A model generated the notes under the pieces. That model was not told the DNA's origin. It ran no database searches and saw nothing but the letters and a program-made list of their open reading frames with translations. From CAZXYS01 sp964645005 (lineage in GTDB: Bacteria; Bacteroidota; Ignavibacteria; Kapaibacteriales; UBA2268): 22,508 nucleotides of DNA. Position 1 is the stretch's first letter, and each line of letters starts with the position of its first letter. The DNA is taken from the NCBI GenBank assembly GCA_964645005.1, contig CAZXYS010000052.1, positions 1-22,508 on the forward strand. Direction: 5' to 3'. This document shows positions 1 through 7,734 of the stretch, in pieces. A program made the translations under genes and the position numbers.

Positions 1-780
1 GGGGCTTCCAACAGCTTTGGAATGAACTCTGAGGGTCATTTATTCAGAGGAGATTGTTGCGGAGTAATATATCGTTCGACTGATGACGGATTTACCTGGA
101 AGCGTGTAGGTCATAAATACCAGGGGCACTATGATGATATTAGCTTTATTACAATGTCGCCTTATGATTCAGTAGGTTTTGCATGGACAAATGATCCCAG
201 GAGTTATGTTTTAACAGATTATAATTGTTATAGAACTACAACTAATGGAAGGCTATGGCATAATTATGGCTCCTGCGGCGGAATAGCAATTGATTCGACG
301 GGAGCAATATGGGATTTTAACAGAAAATCGACTGACAGAGGTGAAACCTGGGAAAAGATCACAAGTGGATTAAACCATGATGATTTTACTACCATCGCCG
401 TAAGCCCTGAAGGGTACATCTTTCTCGGAGCCAAAACGGGTAAATTCTCCGGCGGCGGCGGTCTCTACCGCAGCCGGGAGCCCATAGTTTCAGTACAGCA
501 GCAGCCGGACATAACAGATTCATTCATACTAAAACAGAACAGCCCCAATCCCTTCAGCAGCAAGACAACTATAGAATACATCCTGTCAGAGCCCGGCAAT
601 GTCAGACTATCTCTATATGACCTGTTAGGCAATAAGATAGTTGAGCTTGAGAACAGCTATAAGTCAGCAGGCGCTCATAATCTGACTTTCGAGAATGAGA
701 ACCTGCAATCGGGGATATATTTCTACCGGCTGGAGATGGGCGGCGAGGTGAAGACGAGGATGATGCGGGTGGTGAGGTAA
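1..780 (+). CDS. T9SS-sorted secreted protein with Asp-box (BNR/sortilin-like) repeats, 5'-truncated
   Basis: The reading frame is open from base 1 (G-A-S-N-S-F-G before the first ATG at 22), so the gene begins outside the window and about 259 residues are visible. Two Asp-box motifs are seen, STDDGFTW near the start and STDRGETW about 85 residues later. They are typical of beta-propeller blades of the BNR/sortilin/photosynthesis-assembly-factor type. The last 80 residues, from LKQNSPNPFS to the end, form a type A T9SS sorting domain, with the PNPF entry, the LYDLLGNKI strand and the SGIYFYRL strand. The protein is therefore expected to cross the outer membrane through T9SS and stay attached to the surface or be released. 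From about base 430 the DNA is clearly richer in G and C than the upstream part. The target or ligand of the propeller cannot be told. The gene converges on the methyltransferase gene, leaving 31 bases between them. Confidence 0.85.
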   Translation, partial: GASNSFGMNSEGHLFRGDCCGVIYRSTDDGFTWKRVGHKYQGHYDDISFITMSPYDSVGFAWTNDPRSYVLTDYNCYRTTTNGRLWHNYGSCGGIAIDSTGAIWDFNRKSTDRGETWEKITSGLNHDDFTTIAVSPEGYIFLGAKTGKFSGGGGLYRSREPIVSVQQQPDITDSFILKQNSPNPFSSKTTIEYILSEPGNVRLSLYDLLGNKIVELENSYKSAGAHNLTFENENLQSGIYFYRLEMGGEVKTRMMRVVR

Positions 781-811
781 GTTCTTTATTTATAGGAGTC
801 CCGATATTTCA

Positions 812-1597
812 TTAAGTTTTATTAACCATCCTATTCATAAAAATCGCGCTGGTCGCAGCAACATTCAATGAATCAACGGCATTAGTAATTGGTACTTCTA
901 TTATTTGTTTACTTATCTCCAATATTGTATTATCAATACCCTTATTCTCCGAACCCAACACCAGACAACATCTTTCCGGGAATTTATATTCATTTATACT
1001 AATGGAGTTATCAGAATTTTCCGCACTTATAATGTCATATCCTCTATCTTGCAGGTTTTTCAATGCATCCATCAGGCAATCCGTCGAAAGCAATTTTACC
1101 GAAAACACACCACCCATCGACACGCGCACCGCCCGCCGCAGGTAAGGCGATGAGGTCTCTTTATCGTAAATCAGCGAATTAATTCCGAATGCAGCACAAT
1201 TCCTGGTTATCGCACCAACATTCTCCGAATTGATAATGCCGTTCAACGCAATAATCGGTGAATCGAGGTTATCAAACCCAACATCCACCGGCTGCTTGCC
1301 GATAGCCATTATACCTGCATGAAGTTTGAATCCCACGATCTCATCCATAAGCTTTTTCTTTGCAGTGAATAGATTTTCCGGTGAAAGTGATCTCTGCTCG
1401 ATCAAATTGCCATATTTCTCATAATATTTTGGCAGCGCGAAGACGGATACAATCTCAATCCGGCTTTCCAGCAGTTTTTTCACGACTGTCTCGCTTTCCG
1501 CCACGAAGATCTTTTCTTCGATATGTCCGGCAGGTGTATAGCGGAGTGTCCTGTAATGGCGTATTCGAGGATCATTTATGTCAGTGATTTCAATCAT
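812..1597 (-). CDS. SpoU/TrmH-family RNA 2'-O-ribose methyltransferase (RlmB-like)
   Basis: This 261-residue protein has the SPOUT (SpoU/TrmH) layout: an N-terminal substrate-binding part (about residues 1-100) and a C-terminal knotted methyltransferase domain. Motif 1 is INSENVGAITRNCAAFG (about 122-138), with the conserved N, G and catalytic-type R. Motif 2 is LGSENKGI (214-221). Motif 3 is DSLNVAATSAI (242-252), which forms the SAM-binding trefoil knot. Members transfer a methyl group from S-adenosylmethionine to a ribose 2'-OH in 23S rRNA or tRNA. The length and two-domain form fit the rRNA type (RlmB/TsnR-like) better than tRNA TrmH, but the target nucleotide cannot be read from sequence. 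The ATG is preceded by a GAAGG only three bases away. The gene stands alone, convergent with the gene on its left and followed upstream by a long gene-free gap. Confidence 0.9.
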   Translation of the reverse strand: MIEITDINDPRIRHYRTLRYTPAGHIEEKIFVAESETVVKKLLESRIEIVSVFALPKYYEKYGNLIEQRSLSPENLFTAKKKLMDEIVGFKLHAGIMAIGKQPVDVGFDNLDSPIIALNGIINSENVGAITRNCAAFGINSLIYDKETSSPYLRRAVRVSMGGVFSVKLLSTDCLMDALKNLQDRGYDIISAENSDNSISINEYKFPERCCLVLGSENKGIDNTILEISKQIIEVPITNAVDSLNVAATSAIFMNRMVNKT

Positions 1598-1748
1598 TCG
1601 CCTTCAATCTTAATATTTACAATTAATGATCCGTTAAAATAAAAATTTTGCTTTTTAAAGACACTAAAACTACAAAAATTCTTTTTCAACCCATATTTTT
1701 CATTAGATTATTCTTTCATTAGCATAAACAATTTAACCCTAAGAAATT

Positions 1749-1814
1749 AACCACCCATTCTTTTCCCCTCCTTAGTAAGGATGGGAGAGAAGCCGAAGGC
1801 TTTACGGGGCGGTT
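1749..1814. repeat. Small imperfect palindromic repeat element
   Basis: The element has outer arms AACCACCC (1749-1756) and GGGCGGTT (1807-1814), which pair with one mismatch. Inside is a second imperfect hairpin, CCCCTCCTTA (1765-1774) against TAAGGATGGG (1776-1785). The GC-rich nested palindrome in an AT-rich gap looks like a short intergenic repeat or MITE-like sequence that is probably present in many copies in the genome. The copy number is inference. Confidence 0.5.
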
Positions 1815-1940
1815 CTTCTAAAATGATGAATTGTAATTTGTTAGTAGTACTGAAGAATATCAGGGTTCAAAAAATATTTACCTATTCTACTTTTTTTACG
1901 CCGATTTTTATTTAGGGCAATAAAACTCATTAAAAATGCA

Positions 1941-2114
1941 TTCAACCCGGATTCTGCATTGGAACATAAACAATCTCTTTTCCCCCTCATCCGCAGCCTT
2001 TCTCCCGGCGGGAGAAGGGTGTAAGAATTTCTTGCTGCACTGAAATTCCCTTCTCCACTTGGGAGAAGGGATTTAGGGATGAGGGAATTCTTATAATGAA
2101 TTTTCCGGGTTCAA
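1941..2114. repeat. Inverted pair of palindromic repeat units (MITE/REP-like)
   Basis: Two copies of the same unit face each other. Unit A starts with CCCTCATCC (1984-1992), followed by the hairpin CCTTTCTCCC (1997-2006) / GGGAGAAGGG (2010-2019). Unit B is its reverse: the hairpin CCCTTCTCC (2048-2056) / GGAGAAGGG (2062-2070), then GGATGAGGG (2077-2085). The ends of the pair therefore form a perfect 9-bp inverted repeat. An outer 8-bp inverted repeat, AACCCGGA (1944-1951) and TCCGGGTT (2104-2111), frames the whole. No transposase lies nearby, so if mobile it would be non-autonomous. Confidence 0.6.
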
Positions 2115-2378
2115 CTAATTTTAATCTAAAAAAATAATTCATGCCATCAATCTCTCAATTTCCGCTCAAATAAATCATTTAGCAATATTTCATCCCCCAA
2201 ATCTGCACTTTTTTTAAATTAATTTATATTAATATTTAAAAATTATAAAACCAAATGACCCCGAAAAGCATAGTTAACTAATAAATAGTGACAAATTATT
2301 AAAAAGTAATTGGACAATCATGTTCATATTTAAATAAATATATATCATACAACTATTTATCAAATTATCGGAGGAATC

Positions 2379-2837
2379 ATCAAATTTTTAACATTATCGG
2401 TAATAATTCTTATCACCCTCGCATTTAACTGCTATCCTCAAACTGATACGCTGGTTATCAATTTAACCAATGACCAAACCGAGAAGTTCGCTATCAATTC
2501 GATCGAGAAGATTGAATTTGAAGATATCACTTCCGTTAACGCTCTCGACCAATTACCCCGACAATTGTCGCTAAAAGGCAACAACCCGAATCCTTTCAAT
2601 GAACAAACCAGCATTGAATTTGAGATCTATAAACCCGGAACTGTGGAGATTTACATCTACGACAATTATGGGAATCAAGTCCGCAGGCTGGTCTGTTCCA
2701 ACTGCACGGAAGGCAGAAATATTATAACGTGGAACTGTCTTGACATGCACGATGAGCGCGTCCGCAGCGGTGTTTACTATTACGAAGTGCATTTCAACAA
2801 TGAAATTCAATCCAAGAAAATGATAGTGATCAAATAA
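2379..2837 (+). CDS. Small secreted protein with T9SS/FlgD-like C-terminal domain; apparent ATC start
   Basis: The open frame runs from a stop at 2331 and encodes about 152 residues from codon 2379. The first triplet after the ribosome binding site GGAGGA (2370-2375) is ATC, not ATG, and no ATG, GTG or TTG lies in frame until TTG 2565. Starting at 2379 gives (M)KFLTLSVIILITLAFNCYPQ, a good signal peptide, and the same three-base spacing seen at the ATG of the gene at 5554. The middle (LVINLTNDQTEKFAINSIEKIEFE) matches the short SIEKIEF-type motif that recurs at the start of the next gene. Residues from about 65 (LKGNNPNPFN) to the end are a FlgD-like T9SS sorting domain, with VEIYIYDNYGNQV and RSGVYYYEV strands. 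There is essentially no cargo besides the motif and the sorting domain. Function is unknown. The ATC may be a rare start, a mutation or a base error. Confidence 0.6.
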   Translation: MKFLTLSVIILITLAFNCYPQTDTLVINLTNDQTEKFAINSIEKIEFEDITSVNALDQLPRQLSLKGNNPNPFNEQTSIEFEIYKPGTVEIYIYDNYGNQVRRLVCSNCTEGRNIITWNCLDMHDERVRSGVYYYEVHFNNEIQSKKMIVIK

Positions 2838-2850
2838 AAGGAGTCTAAAA

Positions 2851-3702
2851 ATGAAAAAATTAGTTTTCATCATAGTATTGCTTATAGGAACTCTTTCCCT
2901 TTATTCACAGCAGGAATTCAGCGTAAAGTTCTACCTCGACGATGGTAAAGAAATCGAATATAAGGCATCGGAAATTGAAGATATCGAAATAATTTCAGGT
3001 AATTCCGACTTCACGATGCTCATTTACCAGCAGGAATCGCAAATTGAAGGCTTTTTAACCAGAGATATAGAGTCGATTACTTTTGACTATGACGGCGTAG
3101 ACAAAGTAATAAATATTATTATTTCAGGCAGCCCCAATAGTTATAGGCTGGCGTTGATCGACAGTATTAACTTCTTTGATAATGCTTTGTTAGAGCCCCA
3201 CATAGAAAATATTGAACCTGTATCCGGTCTGATAGGTGATGAAATCACCCTCACCGGAACCGATTTCGGCTATGTGCAGGGTAACGGTTTTGTAAGCTTC
3301 AATGGAGTGGAGGCAGTTGATTACCTCAGTTGGAATAATGATGAAATTGTAGTGAAGGTGCCTGAAAATGCAGCAAGCGGCAAGGTATCGGTAACCATTG
3401 ACAATGAAAAGAAAAGCAATGAAGTCGATTTCGAGGTAATAACCGGAGGGGATTTAAAGCTTATAAGCATTAATCCGAAGTCTGTAAAGATTGGAGAGGA
3501 AGTAACTCTCAAAGGTACGAAATTCGGCGCTGCTCGGGGAGAAAGCATTGTAACCTTCAATGGAGTTGAAGCTGCGGAGTACTCAAGCTGGAGTGACATG
3601 GAAATAAAAGTCGTCATGCCAAAAGGTGCAAAAACCGGCAAAGCCTCGGTTACCGTTGACAATGAAACAAGCAATGAAGTCGATTTCTCGACCATTCCGT
3701 GA
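2851..3702 (+). CDS. N-terminal part of a TIG-repeat secreted protein, ended by an in-frame TGA
   Basis: This 283-residue product begins with a signal peptide (MKKLVFIIVLLIGTLSLYSQ) behind AAGGAG (2838-2843). Residues 22-110 contain two copies of a FYLDDGKEIEYKASEIEDIEI / RDIESITF-like motif common in exported Bacteroidota proteins. Two TIG/IPT immunoglobulin-like repeats of about 82 residues follow (about 117-198 and 202-283), each with the core ITLTGTDFG, VSFNG, KVPENAASGKVSV and SNEVDF. The frame stops at TGA 3700-3702, exactly at a repeat boundary, and continues open in the same frame through five more TIG repeats. The stop therefore interrupts what was, or still is, one 881-codon gene (2851-5496). 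As it stands, a truncated two-repeat protein would be made. TIG repeats are usually stalks or adhesive modules on the cell surface. Confidence 0.75.
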   Translation: MKKLVFIIVLLIGTLSLYSQQEFSVKFYLDDGKEIEYKASEIEDIEIISGNSDFTMLIYQQESQIEGFLTRDIESITFDYDGVDKVINIIISGSPNSYRLALIDSINFFDNALLEPHIENIEPVSGLIGDEITLTGTDFGYVQGNGFVSFNGVEAVDYLSWNNDEIVVKVPENAASGKVSVTIDNEKKSNEVDFEVITGGDLKLISINPKSVKIGEEVTLKGTKFGAARGESIVTFNGVEAAEYSSWSDMEIKVVMPKGAKTGKASVTVDNETSNEVDFSTIP

Positions 3703-4923
3703 ATATCTGAAATAACGCCGTCTTACGCAGGTAAAACAGAGGTGGCAACTCTCACCGGCACAGGTTTTGGAGACTCCCTTGGCACGGGGACAGTGACATT
3801 TTTCCTGGCGGATGCAAGCGAATATCCTGTTTGGAATGATACTACAATCAAAGCAGTGATACCGCTGGCTGCGGAAAGCGGCGTAGTATACGTTACAGCC
3901 AGCGGTAATAAGAGCAACCAGGTTGATTTTCTTGTTATCCAGCATGTGACAAGCATTACACCTGCAAAAGCAAAAGTTGGCGATGAAGTTATGATTCAGG
4001 GATTGGATTTCCCAGCCGAGGAAGGTCATGTAGCTTTCAACGGCAGTGATGCCTTTGGGATCTCTGCTTGGACGGAAACATTGATCAGCGTGGAAGTGCC
4101 GGAAGGAGCAAGAAACGGCAAGGTATCTGTCGTCGCAAAAGACACGCTGGTGAGCAATGGAGTTGATTTCACAGTAATACCGGATATAGTTGAAATTATA
4201 CCGTCTTCTGCAAAAACAGGTGAAGAAATTACTATCAAAGGGCAGGGTTTTGGCGATACACTTTCTACAAACAGAGTGACATTCCACACCACAAGTGTTT
4301 CAAAATTTACCAAGTGGACTAATGAAGAAATAGTATTGAATGTACCGTGGGATGCCGAGAGCGGCAAGGTGCGAGTAAAAGCCGGCAGCGAAACAAGCAG
4401 CGGAGTTGATTTCGATGTGATACCTCACATTTCGCGGGTAAATCCCACGACTGCTAAAGTTGGAGATAAAGTGACCCTTAGCGGTTCGGGATTTGGTTCT
4501 AATCAGGGCTCGAGCGTAGTATCATTCAACGGTGCAGATGCTGGCGTATATATATATTGGACAACAAAGACAATAGAACTTCTGGTGCCAAGCGGTGCAC
4601 AGTCAGGGAAAGTATTCGTGACTGTTGATGGCAACAAGAGCAATGAGGTTGATATTACAATATTCGGAGCACCACAGATAACCGAAATCGATCCGGATTC
4701 AGCCGGAGTAGACGATCAGATAGCTATATCAGGTAAAAATTTCGGAACCTCCCGTGGTGAAAGCAAGGTCACTTTTGAGAGAAATTCAGAAATAGTTGAA
4801 GCGACAAACTATGTCAGTTGGAGTTCCACAAAAATCAGAATAAAAGTACCCGACGGTGCAACTAGCTGCAAGGTCTACGTCACAGTGAATGCAGCAAGAA
4901 GCAATGGAGTTGAATTCAAGGTT
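3196..4923 (+). repeat. Tandem array of seven TIG/IPT-coding repeats
   Basis: Seven imperfect coding repeats of about 240-260 bases each are visible from the translation. All share a GxxFG turn, a V(T/S)F strand, a (V/I)P(D/E/S)GAxSGKVxV strand and a terminal SN(E/G)VDF. Short stretches such as agcaatgaagtcgattt recur nearly unchanged in repeats 1 and 2. The array spans the internal TGA at 3700. Such arrays are prone to recombination and to mis-assembly. Confidence 0.75.
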
Positions 4924-5496
4924 GGCTGTCCACCGCCTGAATTCGATGTAGTGACAATTGGTGATCAGACATGGATGGCAGAGAATCTTGATGTAGAGAG
5001 ATATCGCAATGGCGATCCAATTCCACAGGTAACTGATGCTGCAGAATGGGCAAATCTGACTACCGGCGCCTGGTGTTACTATGATAATGAGACATCCAAT
5101 GGCAGGGTTTATGGAAAAATGTACAACTATTATGCTGTAACGGATCCAAGAGGATTGGCGCCCCGGGGCTGGCACGTATCTACAGTTGATGACTGGGATG
5201 AATTAGCTAATTATCTTGGTGGATATGATGTTGCCGGAGGAAAATTAAAAGAGACCGGCACCACCCACTGGAACGATCCTAACACCGATGCTACGAATGA
5301 GAGCGGATTTACGGGGCTGCCCGGGGGGTATAGAATGTACGACGGTAGTTTCAACAACCTGGGAACACAGGCTCTCTTTTGGACGACTACATCAAAAACA
5401 GCCAGATCTTTACATCACAACGCAACAGGGTTGAGAAAATGGGACGGCAGCCGTTATGACAAAGGTGGCTTTTCTGTTCGCTGCGTGAAGGATTGA
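3742..5496 (+). CDS. C-terminal part of the TIG-repeat protein, with a FISUMP domain
   Basis: This is the continuation, in the same frame, of the gene that starts at 2851. The frame is open from 3703 directly after the TGA, and GTG 3742 is merely the first possible start. It has no ribosome binding site or signal peptide, so independent translation and export are unlikely. It encodes five TIG repeats (bases 3703-4923), then a linker CPPPEFDVV, then a domain of about 185 residues beginning with TIGDQTWMAENLDVERYRNG. That domain continues through GWHVSTVDDWDELANYLGG, ESGFTGLPGGYR and FWTTTS and ends GGFSVRCVKD. It is the Fibrobacter succinogenes major paralogous (FISUMP) domain, found in many exported proteins of unknown binding activity. 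Unlike its neighbours the protein does not end in a T9SS sorting domain, so its route beyond the periplasm is unclear. Confidence 0.75.
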   Translation: MATLTGTGFGDSLGTGTVTFFLADASEYPVWNDTTIKAVIPLAAESGVVYVTASGNKSNQVDFLVIQHVTSITPAKAKVGDEVMIQGLDFPAEEGHVAFNGSDAFGISAWTETLISVEVPEGARNGKVSVVAKDTLVSNGVDFTVIPDIVEIIPSSAKTGEEITIKGQGFGDTLSTNRVTFHTTSVSKFTKWTNEEIVLNVPWDAESGKVRVKAGSETSSGVDFDVIPHISRVNPTTAKVGDKVTLSGSGFGSNQGSSVVSFNGADAGVYIYWTTKTIELLVPSGAQSGKVFVTVDGNKSNEVDITIFGAPQITEIDPDSAGVDDQIAISGKNFGTSRGESKVTFERNSEIVEATNYVSWSSTKIRIKVPDGATSCKVYVTVNAARSNGVEFKVGCPPPEFDVVTIGDQTWMAENLDVERYRNGDPIPQVTDAAEWANLTTGAWCYYDNETSNGRVYGKMYNYYAVTDPRGLAPRGWHVSTVDDWDELANYLGGYDVAGGKLKETGTTHWNDPNTDATNESGFTGLPGGYRMYDGSFNNLGTQALFWTTTSKTARSLHHNATGLRKWDGSRYDKGGFSVRCVKD

Positions 5497-5553
5497 CATT
5501 ATTGATATTCTTTGAATATTAAAAAACTATTGAAAAATAAAACAGGAGGAGTT

Positions 5554-7701
5554 ATGAAAAGATATCTAACATTAATAATAATTTTAGTGCTAATACTAAG
5601 CTTATCTGATGCTCAGGCGCAAAAGAAGAGATTCCTGATGGAACAGATTGTAAATTGTGATTTATCGTTCTCTCCTCTGTTTGATCATCTTGCGGATTCA
5701 TTAAATCAAGTATATGGAGGGGATGTATTAATAGCTTCTTTACATTATCCTGACGGCATTCCATGGACACGCTCGGAGCATGATTCAATGGGTATTCATG
5801 AAGCGCGTTATTTCAATTTTACATTTGGAAAATATTACAATCTATTAAATAGATCAAAAATAAACGGCGAATGGCCAAGTATGTGGAAACAAGTTGAAAG
5901 TATTCCGGAGCTTCTCAATGAAAAAGCAAAAGCAAGCGTTTTTGTGGAATGGTCAATTGATGAAGAAAATGACTATATTCTTACTACAGTTAATGTTCTT
6001 ATGCACGAGACAGTAGATAAACCACTCTCTTTTAATGCTTATGTTCCGGAAGATACCGTGATCGGGGAAGGACCCGGTTGGGATCAAGTCAATGGATTGT
6101 CAGGAAATGTTATTTATAAATACACTAAATACTACGAAATGCCGGATACCATTGTTGGATTTGTACACAATAATGTCGTAAGAGTAATGCTTGGCGGAAT
6201 AAGCGGTGTGCGTGGTGAATTCCCAGTGCCTGCACAGGCAGGTAAATTATATACACATCATTTCAAATGTAAAATTGACCCCAAATGGGACACCGAACAA
6301 TTAAAGGTTATTGGATTTGTAAATGTTGATTCCTCGGGCATGAAGCCTAATTATGAGATTTTGAATTGTGCAAAAGGCAATAAAGTATCTGCGAAGTTCA
6401 GTGTCGGTTCCGAGAAACCCTATGATTTTGTTGCTCCTGAAGGAGATACATTTGAAAAAATTTTCACTGTTAAAAACACTTCCGGGAGTGAAATGACTTT
6501 TCAAATCTCTGTTGCGAAATCAGATAGAACGCCTGATGATTGGGCAGCCGGGATTGAAGGAAATAATGAAATAACCTTATCACCAGATGAAAGCAAAGAT
6601 GTAATTCTAAAACTAATTCATGGCTCTACAATTAGTATAGGTGATGCCATTTTAACAATTAAAGAAAAGAACAATCCGAATTCATACATTTGGACAGAGA
6701 AAATATCTGTTTATTCTCAGGAAATTGAAAAATTAAATGTAACGGATGAATACAGCCTTAACGATTTTTCATTGACACCAATGCTAAATGAGATTGGTAA
6801 TAATGAATATTTTGAAATAACCCCTGAATTTTTCCTCGAACATGGCGCTGAGTTCCCGGAATTGAAAACTCTCATTTGGAACTCGGGATATTATGTGGGA
6901 ATACTCGATTCCATAGAGATACAAAAGATCAAGGAAGCCAGTGAAAGAGGTGTTAATATATTTCAATGCAATAATAGATATTCGTTTATCAATATTGGAC
7001 ATTATGATTATTCTGATTTTTTTGGAATAGATTTTCTTTGTTATTCAACCATAAGTGATGTTTCATTCACAGGTTATAATGATGATCCTATAAGCGGTTT
7101 TCTAAGTGAAGACAACGCTCTGATAGATGATATTATTTGGCTGTCGAGGATATGCAAAATTCTTGATGATAAAAATGTAAAACCGATATTAAGACTGAAT
7201 ACTTATTCAGAAGGTGAGTTTCTTGGAGATGACGGAGAATATTATACCAGAATTCTGGTTCCGGACTCAGCCATTTTCGGGGTAAGAATAGAAAAAAATA
7301 GCTCACGAATGGTATTCATGGCAAGGTCGCCATACACCTTCGCCAGCCGCGACACCGCAAAGATCCTCGTAAAAAACATCCTCAACTGGCTTGATGGACT
7401 ATCTGACAATGTCGAAGACTACGAAGCCCACAGCGGCGATTTCTATCTCGATGTAGCGCCCAATCCTGTTATGAATAACGCCAAAATCAGATACGCTTAT
7501 GATGGGATAATGCCTAAGACTATAGAATTATCCATGTTTGACCTCACCGGCAGCAAAATTACAACATTATATAAAGAACATATAAATCCCGGCGAGCATG
7601 TAATTGAGCTTGATACGGGTAATCTGGCGGCGGGCAGCTACAGAGTTGTTCTTAAGAGTCAAGGAGAGGTTGCTTCTTGTTCGGTGGTGGTAGTGAAATG
7701 A
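5554..7701 (+). CDS. Omp28-related secreted protein with T9SS sorting domain
   Basis: The start is ATG 5554, behind AGGAGGA (5544-5550). A TTG at 5512 is also in frame but would put 14 residues before the signal peptide (MKRYLTLIIILVLILSLSDAQA). The 715-residue protein has at about residues 25-290 an Omp28-like, thioredoxin-related region, recognisable by RFLMEQIVNCDLSF near the start, VLIASLHYPDG, a ...WSMxxD-type beta sandwich and VIGFVNVD near the end. The CxxC usually found near the start of this family is missing; only one Cys (about residue 34) remains. An Ig-like segment follows (about 300-400), then an alpha/beta segment (about 410-625: LKTLIWNSGYYVG, IKEASERGVNIFQCN). The last 80 residues are a T9SS domain (LDVAPNPVMNN, LSMFDLTGSKI, AAGSYRVVLKSQGE). 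It is probably surface-exposed, and the substrate is unknown. Confidence 0.75.
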   Translation: MKRYLTLIIILVLILSLSDAQAQKKRFLMEQIVNCDLSFSPLFDHLADSLNQVYGGDVLIASLHYPDGIPWTRSEHDSMGIHEARYFNFTFGKYYNLLNRSKINGEWPSMWKQVESIPELLNEKAKASVFVEWSIDEENDYILTTVNVLMHETVDKPLSFNAYVPEDTVIGEGPGWDQVNGLSGNVIYKYTKYYEMPDTIVGFVHNNVVRVMLGGISGVRGEFPVPAQAGKLYTHHFKCKIDPKWDTEQLKVIGFVNVDSSGMKPNYEILNCAKGNKVSAKFSVGSEKPYDFVAPEGDTFEKIFTVKNTSGSEMTFQISVAKSDRTPDDWAAGIEGNNEITLSPDESKDVILKLIHGSTISIGDAILTIKEKNNPNSYIWTEKISVYSQEIEKLNVTDEYSLNDFSLTPMLNEIGNNEYFEITPEFFLEHGAEFPELKTLIWNSGYYVGILDSIEIQKIKEASERGVNIFQCNNRYSFINIGHYDYSDFFGIDFLCYSTISDVSFTGYNDDPISGFLSEDNALIDDIIWLSRICKILDDKNVKPILRLNTYSEGEFLGDDGEYYTRILVPDSAIFGVRIEKNSSRMVFMARSPYTFASRDTAKILVKNILNWLDGLSDNVEDYEAHSGDFYLDVAPNPVMNNAKIRYAYDGIMPKTIELSMFDLTGSKITTLYKEHINPGEHVIELDTGNLAAGSYRVVLKSQGEVASCSVVVVK

Positions 7702-7734
7702 TTATTAGTAAATCAAATATAAACAGGTATTCAA

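Larger units (their letters stand above)
1598..2369. other. Gene-free AT-rich interval with palindromic repeats
   Basis: About 770 bases hold no credible reading frame on either strand. The interval separates the leftward methyltransferase gene from the rightward secreted-protein cluster, so promoters for both directions should lie here, although I cannot identify one with confidence. Two small GC-richer palindromic elements, listed separately, stand out from the AT-rich background. The segment from about 2150 to 2365 is almost pure A and T and runs up to the GGAGGA ribosome binding site at 2370. Confidence 0.7.

Noticed and set aside
1749..2114. CRISPR array
   Set aside because: The repeats are palindromic and inverted with respect to each other, without regularly spaced direct copies and without cas genes nearby.
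3700..3702. TGA as selenocysteine or as a reassigned codon
   Set aside because: Aligned repeats have Asp or His here, not Cys or a conserved Gly or Trp. TGA is the normal stop of two nearby genes, and no obvious SECIS-like hairpin follows.
3583..4287. 234-codon frame on the minus strand within the TIG array
   Set aside because: It is a shadow of the TIG repeats: cysteine- and phenylalanine-rich, without a ribosome binding site or recognisable domain, and repeated antisense frames arise from repeated sense codons.
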